A DNA stretch of 64,000 bases from Uloborus plumipes (GCA_038373865.1 JAXGGA010002016.1:1-64000); one strand, 5' to 3'. Numbered from the stretch's first letter, positions 10,758 through 23,298 are shown. Notes: generated from the sequence alone by a model not told the origin. Translations and numbers: made by a program.

Positions 10758-13502
10758 GAAATGTCACATTCCATTTTGCTGTGTCTGATCAATTTTAATT
10801 ATAATTAATTAACATTATATGAAGATGTTTTTTTCTTTTCAATTGAAATAGCTTTCATTTAGGGTCTCGAATTACAAGTAAACATTTTTCTTCTTTTTTA
10901 TACAAAAGACTAATGTTTCTTGTCTAGAAGAAAAATAGCAGAGAAAAGTTAGAAGAGAGATATTTTCCTATAAAAATGTTGCAATGTAGAGGCTCTACTA
11001 TTTAAATTGAAAGATTGTCTTCAATTTCAGCTACAATTGCATTGTACACCAACAAAAGAATAGTTTTATCGCGCTCCGGTCAGAAACAATATCCTAAACT
11101 TTTGCTTTACCTGAGGTACAAACATTTAAAAGTAATTGCTAATCTTCTAATTAGCATATTTTTCTGTTTAAAAGTTTCCCAAAATAACAGGCAACGGAAA
11201 TCAGCTAGTGTTTCTAATGTTCTTCGAACAGGCATGGGAATAGCTTCATAAAATCCTGCGTTTTTTTGTATTTTTAACGACGAAATTCTAACTGTTAAAA
11301 AGGAATGTCTAAAAAATTTAGACGAAAATTATGACTTTCTTAATCTGCCCTGATTCAATTTTGAGTAAAGTGTTAGCAGGTTATTTTATTACCTTTTTAA
11401 TTAAACTCATACAGTGATCCAGTACACCTAATACTGTATTAGGGGAAATTTCTATGTTCTTCAAATGGCATTGGGGACAATATGAGTTGGTTACTTTTCT
11501 TCTGGACGTCAGGTGAGAGGGTTTTTTTCCTGCAATGACCAGTCAATGCAATCGAAAAGACATAGAATGTATAATTTCTTGCTACCCTACCTTGAAACTC
11601 TTGATCAAATTTTCTAACCAAACGTTACTTATCTCTGGGTATAAACTCGTACACTTAAGCTCCCTACAAGATTTCATAATTTTACTTAAGAGAATCTTAT
11701 TTATTTAAAAAAATATACATATGCACAGGCGTGATGTCCGATCTTTGAAAAAGTTACATAACACTCAGTTGCCAAGATAGCGAAGTTTGACTGAATTTCT
11801 AAGTTATTTTTTAATTACTATCCCAAGTGTACAAGACGCAAGATATGGACATGGATCAGTGAAGAAGCTAAAACACAATTACATTAAAAACGCACAGAAA
11901 TCTGAAATACAAATACTATAAATACACACACACAAAAAAATCCAAAAGTCCTAAAATGATATAATATTAAAAAACATGAAAAACCTTTAAAAGTCTGAAA
12001 TCATTAAGAAATTTGATAAGAAAAGTTCCCTCTTTATCAACACTATACAACTTAATATGGATTCGGGCGTTGTTGGATGTAAATTACATGATATACAGAT
12101 AGGGAAAACTTTTTCTACTGCTTCAAACATTATTTTTATAGTTTGTCCACTACGCAGTTCCTTTTCTAAGTTAAATTTTTTGATTTTAACAATTATTTCA
12201 GTCTGAATCCCCGCCTTTTCAACGTCTCTTATTCTACAACACATTTGAGGATTCTAACTACCCAGCGCTGCCGAGTCTAATTTCAAGTTTATATTTGCAA
12301 CTATGTTACCAAATAAAGTGCTTTAAAATAGTTTTTAAACCTAGAAAAAGTTATTAATTTAAGCAGGACATAAGCCTCATCAATGATAAATATAACAACT
12401 GATATCGTTCAACTAGTCACCAGCCATCATTCTAATGCTAATTAATCGCGTGCGAGTGAATAATAAATTCTCTCTCAGGCCGCAGCAGATACGCATTATA
12501 CAACACACATTGTATCTCGTATCATAATTTTAATTTGAAAGCTAAATTATGGACACTCTATAATGTAACGATTTCATTTCGCAAACATTACGCGAGATAT
12601 TTTGGCTTTGAATCGAAATGCATGCAAAAATTATATTTGGTGAATGAAATTCTGAATTGCATCAACCAATAATAATTGTGCTTCGTTACTCTACAAAATT
12701 ACTTTGCTTCGTAGTAAAACTGTGTTATTTTTAGTAAAACCACTGGAAAAATGATGAACAGTTCGATTTGTATCTTTTTGCATATGTGTTTAAATTTGTA
12801 TCATAAATGAAAACTGAAATTTTTAGCGTGGAAATGATTTTATCGAAAAATGCTGAATGGAGAAATCTTTGCTGTTAAAATTATTCATGCTTTAGAATGC
12901 AATTAAATGTAGTATCGCCTCGCTTTTACAAATGCAGTTTTATCTAGATGACTTGTTTTAACAGCGGATAGGTGTTTAGGATGCATGTAATTATTATTAC
13001 AGGTAGTTTATTTGCATCGTAAGAGCTACTTATTAATTTAAATTTATTTAAATAGTGCCATTCTTGTAATTGCAGTTCTCAATTCTCTCTTTCCAATTCT
13101 TAATGCCTAAAAATATTTCAGTGGTAAATATTTGAAGCGAAATAAAACCTAATATTTTATTTTTGGGGTTTTATGACCGCAAAAATAAAGATCATTGAGG
13201 ATAAAGATATAAGTTTATCAGCTGAAGCAAGAATTAAATGCAATTTGAATTAGATATTTCTTTGCCAGTTGCCAGATTTGTACAAAATATCCTATTTGGG
13301 TTTTAAATTAAGCATAACTTACGGGGTATCGTAATATTCTTAATTATTTATTTATAATTAAAATTATTTCGAAAATTTGTTTACGGGCACTCATTGTAAT
13401 TTTGTATTTACATCAAAGTCACTTGTTTTTAGAATTATTTTACTATCAATTAAAGCTTTATGTGGTTTAAATAATTTAGGTACATTTTCAAAGCTCAGTT
13501 CT
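10758..13502. other. AT-rich stretch, no supported gene
   Basis: Several open frames of 60-85 codons exist on both strands but show no known motif or codon pattern. No paired element termini found. Confidence 0.5.
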
Positions 13503-13565
13503 ACAAATTAAAGCTATATCCAAAGTTTAATATAGCTTTAATTTGTAAAGCTATATTAAACTTTG
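13503..13565. repeat. Two mutually exclusive hairpins sharing one arm
   Basis: ACAAATTAAAGCTATA (13503-13518) pairs with 13531-13546. The overlapping segment 13521-13539 (CAAAGTTTAATATAGCTTT) pairs perfectly over 19 bp with 13547-13565. The middle arm can join either partner but not both. Confidence 0.85.
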
Positions 13566-14387
13566 TAAAGCTATAAAAAATCCTCCTGGTTTTACCATAA
13601 ACAACGTAAAATGGTATGGCATATGAAAGATATTTAAAGTTTACAAGAAGCGAGTCCAATAGTTTCTACGGCGCAGAATGAGCAAGAAAACTTTAAAGTC
13701 AACAACATAAGATGCATTTTGTAGGAAAAAAAATTAGTGAAAAAATATCAACTTTAAAATTTCAACACTAAAACCAAGATTTTAAAATAATTAGATAATC
13801 TGTAATTGGCATCTTTTGAAAGGAATTCCTTTGTGAAAATTAAAGTGTTTAAAAACATATATTATTTATAAATTCTTTTGTTTACTTGATGCTGGTTCAT
13901 GTTTTCTCTCTAATTGAATACACTATGTCTTGTGTGGAATAGTTTTGTAACTGAAAATTTTTAATTCTTTTAACCGTTATTTTTTCCCCCTCAATTTTAC
14001 GAGAAATTCCATACATTGCCAACTAAAAGCTGTTTTTGAAAAAATCATGGATATTTGTGGACATAAGAGAACATTCGCACTTAAGGTTTTTTTTTTCAAT
14101 TTCATAAAATTTAATGTAAAAGATCTGTAAAAATAATAGTTAATGTAGTGAAAGGTGTGTGAAATTCTGTATGTTTTGAAAATTTGATCATTCATCAAAA
14201 TTTAGATTCAAGTAAAAATAATCAATCTTATTCTACTGTTAGAGAGCTTATCTTTCGTCATAATTTAAGATTTACCTCTTTAGCCTACCTATTCGTTACT
14301 TTATACCATAAATTAAATCTTAATTTATTGCAAAAGAATTGATCAAAAATCAGAAATTTGCTTTCAGACGTAATCTGACTTTAAATA
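13566..14387. other. AT-rich stretch, nothing recognised
   Basis: No supported feature between the hairpins and the Tc1 left end. Confidence 0.55.
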
Positions 14388-15337
14388 CACCCTTGAGCAA
14401 ATTAATTGAAACAAAATAATTTTTTAATAACTTTAAAATTATCCCTTTATTCTTCACCGATTATGCTAAAATTAGTAAAAATATGGAGGAGATACTTAAA
14501 TTCTTTACCTATCATCAATTTCCACTAATCAGAAGCCTATCTGCAGTTCAAAGGCACCTTATTGTACCGGTCGGCCAGTCTATTGGTTTATGAAGAAACA
14601 GCTTTTGACTCTACCAGTGAAGAAAAATCGCTATTTGTGGGTGTTAAAATGTAAGATTTGAGCAGCTAAAAAGTGCAGGAAACGACTATTTAGTGACAAA
14701 ATCCATTTCATTATCCAAGGTCAACGAACACAAGACGTACGGAGATCTTCAGGTGAAAGAGTTCAGGTTTGCCACATGAAAACATTTGTAAATCACCCTA
14801 AAAAATGTTTTGGGGTTGTCTCGATTACAATGGGGTTGGTTCCTTAAAGAATGTTGATGGTATGATGTATTCTGAGAAATCTATTGCTATTCTGGAAATA
14901 AAATGCTTTACTAGTGTTGAAGGAACGATACCCACATGAAACGTTATGTTTCCAGCAGGATTTAGCTCCTTCCTGTGTGTCCAAATGACCAAGAAATTTA
15001 TGTCTGAGAACCAAATTGAGACATCTAAATAGCCTGAGCTCTCTTGATATCAATCCAATCGAGAATCTTTGGGCTATATGCAAAAATCGACTATTGCATG
15101 AGCACTGTTGAACTATGGAGAAGCTAATCACTGCGCTAATTCATAGACACACATATTACGAATGAGTGTAAAAAATTGATAGATTCCATATCGAATTGTG
15201 TCCAAATGTTTACAAAGAGTTGTAGACATCATGTTATGTTATAAAAACTTTTTGTTTTATATAAATTTAAACAAAATAGTTCTTTTCTTAGTTTTCTTAA
15301 AATTTCGAGTTTGTTTCAATTAATTTGCACAAGGGTG
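14388..15337 (+). mobile_element. Degenerate Tc1-like transposon, internally deleted
   Basis: Terminal repeats CACCCTTGAGCAAATTAATT (start) and AATTAATTTGCACAAGGGTG (end) face each other, and TA flanks both sides (14386-14387, 15338-15339). At about 950 bp it is shorter than a typical full Tc1 element (about 1.3-1.6 kb), and the N-terminal helix-turn-helix coding part is missing or unreadable. The transposase remnant inside is listed separately. Confidence 0.85.
14660..15110 (+). pseudogene. Tc1-family transposase remnant
   Basis: Fragments in several frames match Tc1 transposase order: RLFSDKIHF near 14680 (family 'FSDES.F'), a following GQRTQDVRR, then KCFGVV near 14805 (family 'VMVWG'), FQQDLAPSC at 14950-14976 with the second acidic residue at 14959, and DINPIENLWAICKNRL at about 15045-15095 with the catalytic Glu at 15061. 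The last two acids are about 34 codons apart, as in DD34E enzymes. Stops and frameshifts are frequent, so no active protein is possible. Confidence 0.85.
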
Positions 15338-15995
15338 TATAGAAAAATAAATGAAAAAGTATGCGCACGGTTTTCTGATATTTAAATGTTAATTTGTTGG
15401 TTTATCTTTATCTACTTCTTTTCGCCTTAATGAATTTTGAGGGGACGGGTCAGTTTGAAGTAAATGATATTTTTTTAGATAAACCTCTGTCGTGGAAGAC
15501 GTATGCCCTGTTCCCGTTTCGAAGCAGAGTTAAATTCAAATCATTCATTTATTTTTTGTAAACTTTTATTATATTTACTTTGTCGTTATGAGGCAAGCTA
15601 TTTAAATCTGAAAATCAAGAAATCAATGATAAGCAATTTTTCAGTATTAATACGCTGCCCTCGTCTATTTAAAAACTATAAATAAAAAACCGGAAACATT
15701 TCGTTTCACGTTTCTCCTTCGTGATAAAATATAGGAATTAGCCAAATTGAGGTTAAATATAATTTTAAAAGAATGTAAATGAAATGCGAGTATAAACACG
15801 ATGAAAAGTTACTGTCATTCACTAAGTTTTGTAGCAGATTTTAAGTTATGGCATTTTTTGTTTTACCTCTTTTAGCCACCTGGATTGTAGCACCTACTAT
15901 AGTTGATTGGAATTATAAATGATATTTACAAAGCTAACTGTTAAAACAATTACTTAGTAAATTATAAGGCTAATTTTAAGCAGGCAAATAAGGTT

Positions 15996-16371
15996 GACCG
16001 ACCAGTGAATGAAAGCCTCATATTTGGGGGAGTGAGGGGGGGGGATTAAGGTTTAAAAACGTTTTTCTTATTTGAATTCACAGTAGTAACCCCTTCTCCA
16101 CAATCACAAAACAAAAAATACTAGAAAAGGCAGTGTTTGTCTGCTGGTTATGGTGTTCGTTCAATAGTTCGAGGCACTTCTTATGATTTTCTCCCCTCAA
16201 AAAGCCTAAAGCCTAACGTAGAATCATGAAAGGTCTCCTCTTTTTAAAAAAAATAACTACATGTATTACCTGAAATGTTTTTACTGTCGTGTGACAATTT
16301 ATGAAATTTTTATCGATGTTATGAACTTTTAAGAATGAAATTGCTCTCAAGTATTCATTTACTGGTCGGTC
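15996..16371. mobile_element. MITE with GACCGACCAGT termini, copy 1
   Basis: Begins GACCGACCAGTGAATGAA and ends TTCATTTACTGGTCGGTC, an 18-bp near-perfect inverted repeat. The 376-bp interior ends with ATGTTTTTACTGTC and a long A/T stretch shared with the second copy at 63100-63471. No coding capacity. Target duplication not resolved. Confidence 0.78.
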
Positions 16372-16429
16372 TAATCTATATGCAGATTTTGGGCTTTTAC
16401 AGCTTTTGAAATTGTACTATACTATGTTA

Positions 16430-17195
16430 CTTTAAAATACGTGTATCACGTTTAGAAATTTTGCGTCGTCTTCATGGAAACCATACGACAGAAAACAGTT
16501 CCACTCTTTTTTTTTCATGCACTGCTGTTCAGGCATTTCATTTATTTTATGTTTATCGAATTAGGTTTTCGCTTATATTTATATCGTCATTTCTCAGTTA
16601 TTTCGAAACGTTTTTGAACAATTCTAGACATACATAAATAAAGTATAAATTTCTAAGAAAAAAAATTGTGCTTTATGAACGTCGATTTTTCAATTGAATA
16701 ATAGTTTACGCGCAAAGCAATTTTAACCGTTTGCATTTAACCATTGTTGCAAAAGCTAAGTGTGGAAAAAGTTCATATTCCGTAAATATGACAACCAAAA
16801 GGGGGGAAGTGCGGAATGTGGGAAGTGAATTTGGCTTTGACACGCTTGCTGTCTTTACACGGAGTATACTGTTTTATTTTCTTAGGTAAAGACTTCCGCG
16901 TATTTACGCATGCATCAGGTCTTCTCTGATCTTACCAAAATAGGGTTGATAGGTAACATAACAATCAGGGGAAGAGTTATAAGATGCATTTTGAGCCGTA
17001 TCAAACAACGTAGAACGATGCTAATTTCAAATACCTAGTTTGGTTGAATGCGTCAAAAGGATAGCAAAAATGCAAGTTTTAAATTGAAAACTTTGGAAAG
17101 TTTCCATTCACAACCCATCGCCCCTTTTTTTTAGTGGAATGGTTTCTGAGTACTGGGTGCGGTTTTCATGGACGGACAGTAGTTTTGGATTCTTT
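16430..17195 (+). repeat. Interspersed repeat family X, longest copy
   Basis: About 760 bp. Its first half matches the reverse complement of 26110-24858 (for example TTTGCGTCGTCTTCATGG here, GCGTCGTCTCCATGG there). Its second half matches the reverse complement of 30370-30030 (for example CAGGTCTTCTCTGATCTTA). No termini, poly-A tail or reading frame identify its class. Confidence 0.75.
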
Positions 17196-17770
17196 CCTTG
17201 ATTATTTTCATTAGTTTGAAAGCGATTTTTAAAGTTTTTTCCTCCTTTTAGTTTATTGGCACTTTTAAAAGTCTTCAATTTTACGGAGGAACGAATTGAA
17301 ACTCGCACACAGCACCATTGTCACCTCCACTAAAAACAAATGCTCGACATCTCGACAGTGTCTGGAGACTCATAATAATCCAGGAAAGATCTGTTCTTAA
17401 ATGCATCCCACGTGACCGAGAGCAGGAAGAGCAAGAGCTGCGGAACGTCCCCTTTCGACTCGGGAGGCAGGGGAAAATCAACTCTGACGCTACTCGAAAA
17501 TCCTCGGTGATTCGGAGCAAGAGAAACGACATGGATTTATGTTTTCGTTTCCTGCTTCAAATCCGGAATTCATTGATGGAAAGTGAAGGATGATGTGAGA
17601 TTTCGAGTGTCCGTCCCCTCTTCCGGTGCTCTGTAAACTGCGAACGGATATAACGGTCGTTAAAAAGGATGATTTTTAAAGGCAGGAACTCGATTTGTGG
17701 AGGGAGGGGGAATTTGACGACGTGGCCCCCAATTTATGGGGTTTTGTTTGGGTCAAGTAAAAATAAGCGT
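17196..17770. other. GC-richer unique stretch
   Basis: The segment 17281-17640 is noticeably richer in G and C than its surroundings and open for 83-91 codons on both strands. I see no family motif. It could be an exon, an untranslated region or an unrecognised repeat. Confidence 0.3.
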
Positions 17771-17786
17771 GTAATTCTGTTAGTTT

Positions 17787-18226
17787 TGTTAGATCTTATA
17801 CATAAGCTTTTTGTTGAATGATATAACTATGCTATTCTAATACTTTTAAAAGTTTCGGAAAAAACAGTACTCCATACATATTTTGTCATTGAGAAACTAT
17901 CTGTCCTTAGTGACGTAACTGTCACTGAGGACAGAAAGCAGACCCCGAAAGTTCATTGCCCGGCACAAGAAATTACCAATTATGGCATAAAGTTCTGTCA
18001 GACAATGGAAATGCATCTTTCGTAAAACCGTTTCCTCTGGTGTTTTTTTCGAACGTTTATCAGCTTTAATAAAAGTAAATTGCCAGCATTAAAGATAAAG
18101 ACTTCTACTGCTTCTACCCAAAATGTTGAGTTACCGAATAACCATAAAGATGACATTCGCCTCCCTATATCAGTTGTTTCTGACGGATATGTTAAAATAC
18201 ACAGAAATATTTTGGAAGAAAATTTT
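17787..18226 (+). pseudogene. Coding-like 437-bp block, copy 2, with 16-bp direct repeats
   Basis: Near-copy of 10003-10439, ending at the same place (GAAGAAAATTTTGTA). It is flanked by GTAATTCTGTTAGTTT at 17771-17786 and exactly again at 18227-18242, so it was inserted with a 16-bp target-site duplication. That length is typical of LINE-mediated retroposition. No poly-A tail is visible. Frames are broken (for example GAA to TAA at about 18022), so this copy is non-coding. Confidence 0.7.
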
Positions 18227-18242
18227 GTAATTCTGTTAGTTT

Positions 18243-18899
18243 AGTATATTGTTGCGGTAATAATCAATAGAATCGGAAAATTATATACTGTCGTGCTAAA
18301 CTTAAAAGTGGTATTTGCAAGCGTTCTCAATTTGAGATATTGCTCTTTAAAGTTTTGCGCTTCCATACATTTGATTCAGAAGGTATTTTTTTCAGAATTT
18401 TTTAAAAATATTTTCCTTTTGCAAACGACAGTAGAGCATTTAGGTAAAATTAGTAACATAGAACCACCTAGTGCAATAAATAAGTTTTGTTAAAAAGTGC
18501 AGATACGACTTTTTGTCTATCACGGCAGTATAGTTAAAAGTTGAAAATATTAAATAAGTAAAAAAAAAATGTAATAATTTGCATTTTGGCATCTTCACTT
18601 CAGTTTATGTTTTTCGCAACCACTAATTGCGACAATTGCGTGGATGTGTGTTAATGTGCATTTATGTGTGTGTGTGTGTGTGAGGCGGCCTTGTTTGTGT
18701 GTTAAACATGGGGGCCGCCGTCAGGAGAGGCGGAGACCGAGAGCTGGTGCAGTTGGACCTCCGAAGAAGTGGACTCCGTCCACCCTCCCAGTGGAGGCTC
18801 TTTCTCCAATCTAAAAAAAAAAACACTCTACCACTACGATTGAAAATGAAAATGAACAGCAATCCATAAATGCCGAGTGAAGAAAAAAAAAATCTTATA
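18243..18899. other. Unique stretch with a (GT)n run
   Basis: Contains a GT microsatellite at about 18665-18683 and a GC-richer patch at 18690-18800. The 66-codon frames here carry no recognised domain. Confidence 0.45.
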
Positions 18900-18913
18900 A
18901 TCTTTTCCTATTT

Positions 18914-19209
18914 CATTTCATTTCACACTCCAGGGTCCCCCGTACCTACCACAGCTTCGTGGTTTAACCGGAGATAGGGCCCTGCAGAGCGCTCTGTTCT
19001 TAATTTTGAACCAGAACCTAGGGTCGAGCAAACCCTAGGGCCCAGCACCCCCAGAGGTATCGTTTCACTTGGAGGACTTTCTGACCACGACATTTTTAAC
19101 GCCTCCCAGCCACCATTAATCAAGACGGTGGATCTTTGATCGGCTGGGATCGAAACCGGGTCCCTCCGGACACGAGTCCGATGCCTTACTGATCGGGCCA
19201 CCACGGTCC
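18914..19209 (-). mobile_element. tRNA-derived SINE, full length
   Basis: Read on the minus strand it has a tRNA-like head with GTGGCCCGATCAGTAAGGC (A box) and GGTTTCGATCCC (B box), a body ending in GTACGGGGGACCC, and a short (TGAAA)-type tail. It is bounded by a perfect 14-bp duplication ATCTTTTCCTATTT at 18900-18913 and 19210-19223. Exactly 296 bp, the same as the copy at 54505. Transcription would use RNA polymerase III internal promoters, and mobilisation would need a partner LINE. Confidence 0.92.
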
Positions 19210-19240
19210 ATCTTTTCCTATTTGCAGTTGCACACTTATA

Positions 19241-20758
19241 CACTGCGATGCAAAAGTTTAGACAAATGGCAAATATGTGAATAAAAAGAAAACTATTCAA
19301 CGAAATGCTTTCAAATTTCTACTGCAGGTACACAATATGGTCCCAAATACGTGTCTGGAGTTCTTAAAACTAGAACTGGAATCAAATGTTGGATATTACA
19401 AAATACATTTTTTTACATTGTTGCAAAAGTTTAGACAATAGTCAGATTTTATGCAAATATTCCTTGAAATGTGATTGGTGGAGGAAATGCGGGACTTTAT
19501 TGTTCATTTATAAAGTGCAGAGATTGCTGAATAAATAATCAAAATCTCAAAAGCTCTGTAGTTCTCGTGTAAAGAGGATGAGAAAGTTTGGAAGCCTAAA
19601 TTTGAAAATGAACCTACTTTATTAATTTTTTGTCTTTTAAATCGGCTCTAGTATGGCAGTACGTTGTTTTTTACTTTGTGGAGAGCAAATTCAGACATGC
19701 GTATCGATCAAAAGACATAGAAAAATTATATTTCTTAAAGATGAAAGAATTGGAAAAACGGCTCGAACTGACGATTTGCCCCTTAATCCTACAAAACTTC
19801 AACTTGGTTCAAAAACCGCACTTGACAGCATAAGTAGATGAACAACTGAATCGGAATGCATAAAAAAACAAAGAATTGTGCTTGAGCCTGTTCGGACAGA
19901 GTGTTCCAAATAAGCCAGATTTTATTGGTAAAAGCAGCACAGCATATGATCATTGGATATTTCTCAAGTCCTGCGAAAAGAATTATAATCCATCTAGGCC
20001 ATCCCAATTTTAATAATTTTTATCAAAGAAAGTACCATTCATTTTTTAGTCACGATGATACATATGCTGTTTTTCACATTAAAATCTGGCTTATTTGGGA
20101 CACTCTGTCCGAAAAGGATCAGGCACAATTCTTTGTTTTTTTCTGCATTCCGATTCCATTGTTCATCTACTTATGCTGTCACGTGCTGTTTTTGACCCAA
20201 GTTGAAGTTTTGTAGGATTAAGGGGCGAATCGTCAGTCTGAGCCGTTTTTTCAATTCCTTCATCCTTAAGAAATATAATTTTTCTTGGACTTTTTGATCG
20301 ATACGCATGTCTGAATTTGCTCTCCACAAACAATGTACTACCATAATAGAGCCGATATAAAAGAAAAAAAATTAATAAAGTAGGTTTATTTTCAAATTTC
20401 GGCTTCCAAACTTTCTCATCTTCTTTACACGAGAACTAAAGAGCTTTTGAAATTTTGATTATTTATTCAGCAATCTCCGCACTATATAAATAAATAATAT
20501 AGTCCCGCATTTCCTCCACCAATCACATTTCACGGGATATTTGCATAAAATCTGACTATTGTCTAAACTTTTGCAACAATGTAAAAAAATGTCTTTTGTA
20601 ATATCCAAAATTTGATTCCAGTTATTGTTTTAAGCACTCCAAACACGTATTTGTGACCATATTGTGTACATGCAGTAGAAATTAGAAAACATTTCGTTGA
20701 ATAGTTTTCTTTTTATTCACATATTTACATTTTGTCTAAAAAACTTTTGCATCGAGTG
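19241..20758. mobile_element. Fold-back element with about 700-bp inverted arms
   Basis: Starts CACTGCGATGCAAAAGTTTA and ends AACTTTTGCATCGAGTG, with TA on both sides. The left arm (19241 to about 19950) is repeated inverted in the right arm (about 20065 to 20758). Examples: GCAAATTCAGACATGCGTAT at about 19685 against ATACGCATGTCTGAATTTGC at about 20300, and CCTTAATCCTACAAAACTTC at about 19781 against GAAGTTTTGTAGGATTAAGG at about 20204. The spacer is about 110 bp. Open frames in the arms are not recognised proteins. The TA flanks and CACTG ends suggest Tc1/mariner origin. Confidence 0.88.
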
Positions 20759-20773
20759 TATAAAGAACTTACG

Positions 20774-20820
20774 GCTGTAATGTAACAAAGTGTTACATTT
20801 TTTACTATAATGTAACACCT
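20774..20820. repeat. Small palindrome and AATGTAAC repeats
   Basis: AATGTAACA pairs with TGTTACATT over a 3-nt loop (20778-20798). A further AATGTAACACC follows at 20810. Function unknown. Confidence 0.6.
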
Positions 20821-21036
20821 TGAATTCCCCTTCACGTTTGACTGAGCATTACTTAACTTCTTGTAACGAAAATTGCGGGGTAACATCGAAACATTTATTT
20901 AGTTCATCACCTTTAGTATATAAGCAGGCGTGTACTCTAGTAATAAAAATAACACGTTTAACACTTAAAGGGGTGGAGGTGGGGGGATACTTCGTAGTGT
21001 TACTGCAATGAATTTAAACATTTTGTTATGTTTATA

Positions 21037-21439
21037 CACTCTTTAAAATGTTGTTTTTGCAGTACAATACAGCTAGTTTATAGTAATAAACTAAAAATTT
21101 CTAATTTTACAGAAACAAATTCTAAAATAATAAACTTTACAGAACTGAACTGTTAGATAGTTAATTTTTCAGTAATAAACTGTAAAATTGCTAATTTTAC
21201 TATTTATTACTGTGCATTTCAGTTTTAAACTGGAGCTTCGGCTGAAAGTATTGTACTGTTGTTTTTAAAATATAATATTGCTAAACTTTACGGCAATAAA
21301 ATGTAAAATTTCTAACTTTACAATAAGAAACTGTAAAATTGTTAGTTTTATAGTTTATTACTGTGCCTTTTACAGTTTTAAATTGGAACTTTAGCTGCCT
21401 GTATTATACTGTAATAACAACAGTTCATTTTTTGCAGTG
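21037..21439 (+). mobile_element. CACTG MITE, full dimeric copy
   Basis: Left end CACTCTTTAAAATGTTG, right end GTTCATTTTTTGCAGTG. The monomer junction lies near 21250, where GTATTGTACTGTTG is followed by a second unit. Confidence 0.78.
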
Positions 21440-21694
21440 TCTATATGGCTTTATACATGCATGCCGAACTATAATAACTTCATACGTGTACTTGTGACTG
21501 TTTGTGGTGTATTTGAATCAATAATTAGTACCGTAATCGTTGGAAATTTCCCTACTTTAGTTAGTTAAATTTTGTAGATTGTACTAGATATGAAAATATT
21601 ACCTCGCGAGTTAAAAACTAAACTAGATTTAAACATTGGAAAGAAAATTAGAATGCAAAATAAAGAAAGGACTTCCTCTTTATATTGGAACCGT

Positions 21695-22565
21695 GGGGCA
21701 AAGTGAAATCTGTTTAAAAATGCAAATTGAAGATTCATTCTGAAACTGACTGTACATAAAGAAGGAATAATGTATTTCGTAATAAAACTTGCGTTGAAGA
21801 ATAATTTTTCCTTTTTGACAAATATTTTGTACCTTTAAGAAAAGGTGAAAAATTTTCACCTCAAAAAACATTGGGGAAAAAGTGAAAATGAAATATTTTT
21901 TCAATGAAACATTTTCTATTTGATGATTATAAGTACTTTTCATCAAATGAATTTGAAAATAAAAGAATAAATCGAATTAATACTTAAAAATAAACGAATA
22001 AATGAAAATAAAGACTAAATATGAATTTATAAAAATGTGAGAAAAATAAAGGAGTATATAAAATGGAGAATAAATAAGAAAATAAGTGAATGAATGAATT
22101 AAAAAGTGAATTAAAAAGTAAACGAATGTAAATAAATTAATAGATGAAGATATACTTTGTAGTAGCATGGAATAAATAAGTAAACGAAATGAACGATTTC
22201 ACTTTGTCCCATCCTTTTTGCCCTGCGTGCACTGCACAAATTGCATGTAACATATGAAATCAAAACATACGTAACATGAAATAAATAAGTGCTGCATTCA
22301 GTAAAAGTACACATCTCAACTAATGCTCAAAATAATAGTTACAAGAATTTAATTATTTTGTAATAACAAAAAATATTTTCGAACAACCACGAATATTACA
22401 ACATGTTTATAAAATTTTAAAAAAAACTCGTGTTATTTTTTTATTGATCTTAGGGTTACTTATTTTTTGACTGGAATCAACTATATTTTAAGAAACTTAG
22501 TTAAAATATTGCTAAATAGGTGCCGCTGCAAACAGTGGAAATATTTTATAATTTCACTTTGCCCC
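21695..22565. mobile_element. MITE with GGGGCAAAGTGAAAT termini
   Basis: GGGGCAAAGTGAAAT at 21695 faces ATTTCACTTTGCCCC ending at 22565. An internal near-copy ATTTCACTTTGTCCC occurs at 22197. The interior includes GGTGAAAAATTTTCACC (21845-21861). A related fragment lies at 60033-60253. The end style resembles pogo/mariner elements. No transposase frame seen. Confidence 0.6.
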
Positions 22566-22927
22566 TTTATTTCTCTTTACCACACATTTTCCTACTAAGT
22601 AATTTAAATTAACAATTACGAAGAAACACGAATAAGTTTATGATCTGAAACAAATTTTAATAAGGTAAATATTTTTAACATTTGCTCTTTTGATACCAAA
22701 TTACTATTTACTTAAAACTTTATGCAGAAACAAAAAGAGTTCTGAACCGTAACTTTAAAAAAAAGAGGAAAGAAAACTAGGCAGTTTTAAAATTCAAGAA
22801 AACAATTTCTTAGATCTTAAATTGGAATGTCATCTTAAAATTTAGCTCAGAATGACTTGTCACTTTTTCTGTATATCGTAATACTTCAACCTTTTTTGCT
22901 GTCTTAAAACTACGTTCTTTCCCGATA

Positions 22928-23298
22928 CTGTAAAAAATAAACGTTGTTTTTACAGTATAATACAGCTAATTTTATGATAATAAACTGTAAAAATTGCTAT
23001 TTTTACAATAAGTTGTCAAATTGCTACTTTTACAGTATTAAACTGTAAAGTTTCTAATTTTACGTCATTACAGTGCATTTTACAGTTTTAAGCTGGAATT
23101 TCTGCTGCCAGTATTATACTGTCGTTTTTGCAGTATAATGCAGCTAAATTTTAAGGCAACAAACTAAAATTTCTAACTTCACAGTAAGAAACTAAAATTG
23201 CTAGTTTTGCAGCTTATTACTGTGCATTTTACAATTTTAAGTCAGAACCTCGGCTGCTAGTATTATACTGTAAAAACAACAGTTCATTTTCTGCAGTG
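22928..23298 (+). mobile_element. CACTG MITE, full dimeric copy
   Basis: Left end CTGTAAAAAATAAACG follows a TA. Right end CATTTTCTGCAGTG is followed by TA. GCTGCCAGTATTATACTG near 23103 marks the first monomer end and a second matching block lies near 23251. Confidence 0.82.

Noticed and set aside
18923..19300. 125-codon minus-strand open frame
   Set aside because: It lies almost wholly within the full-length SINE at 18914-19209; the frame is a by-product of the GC-rich SINE body.
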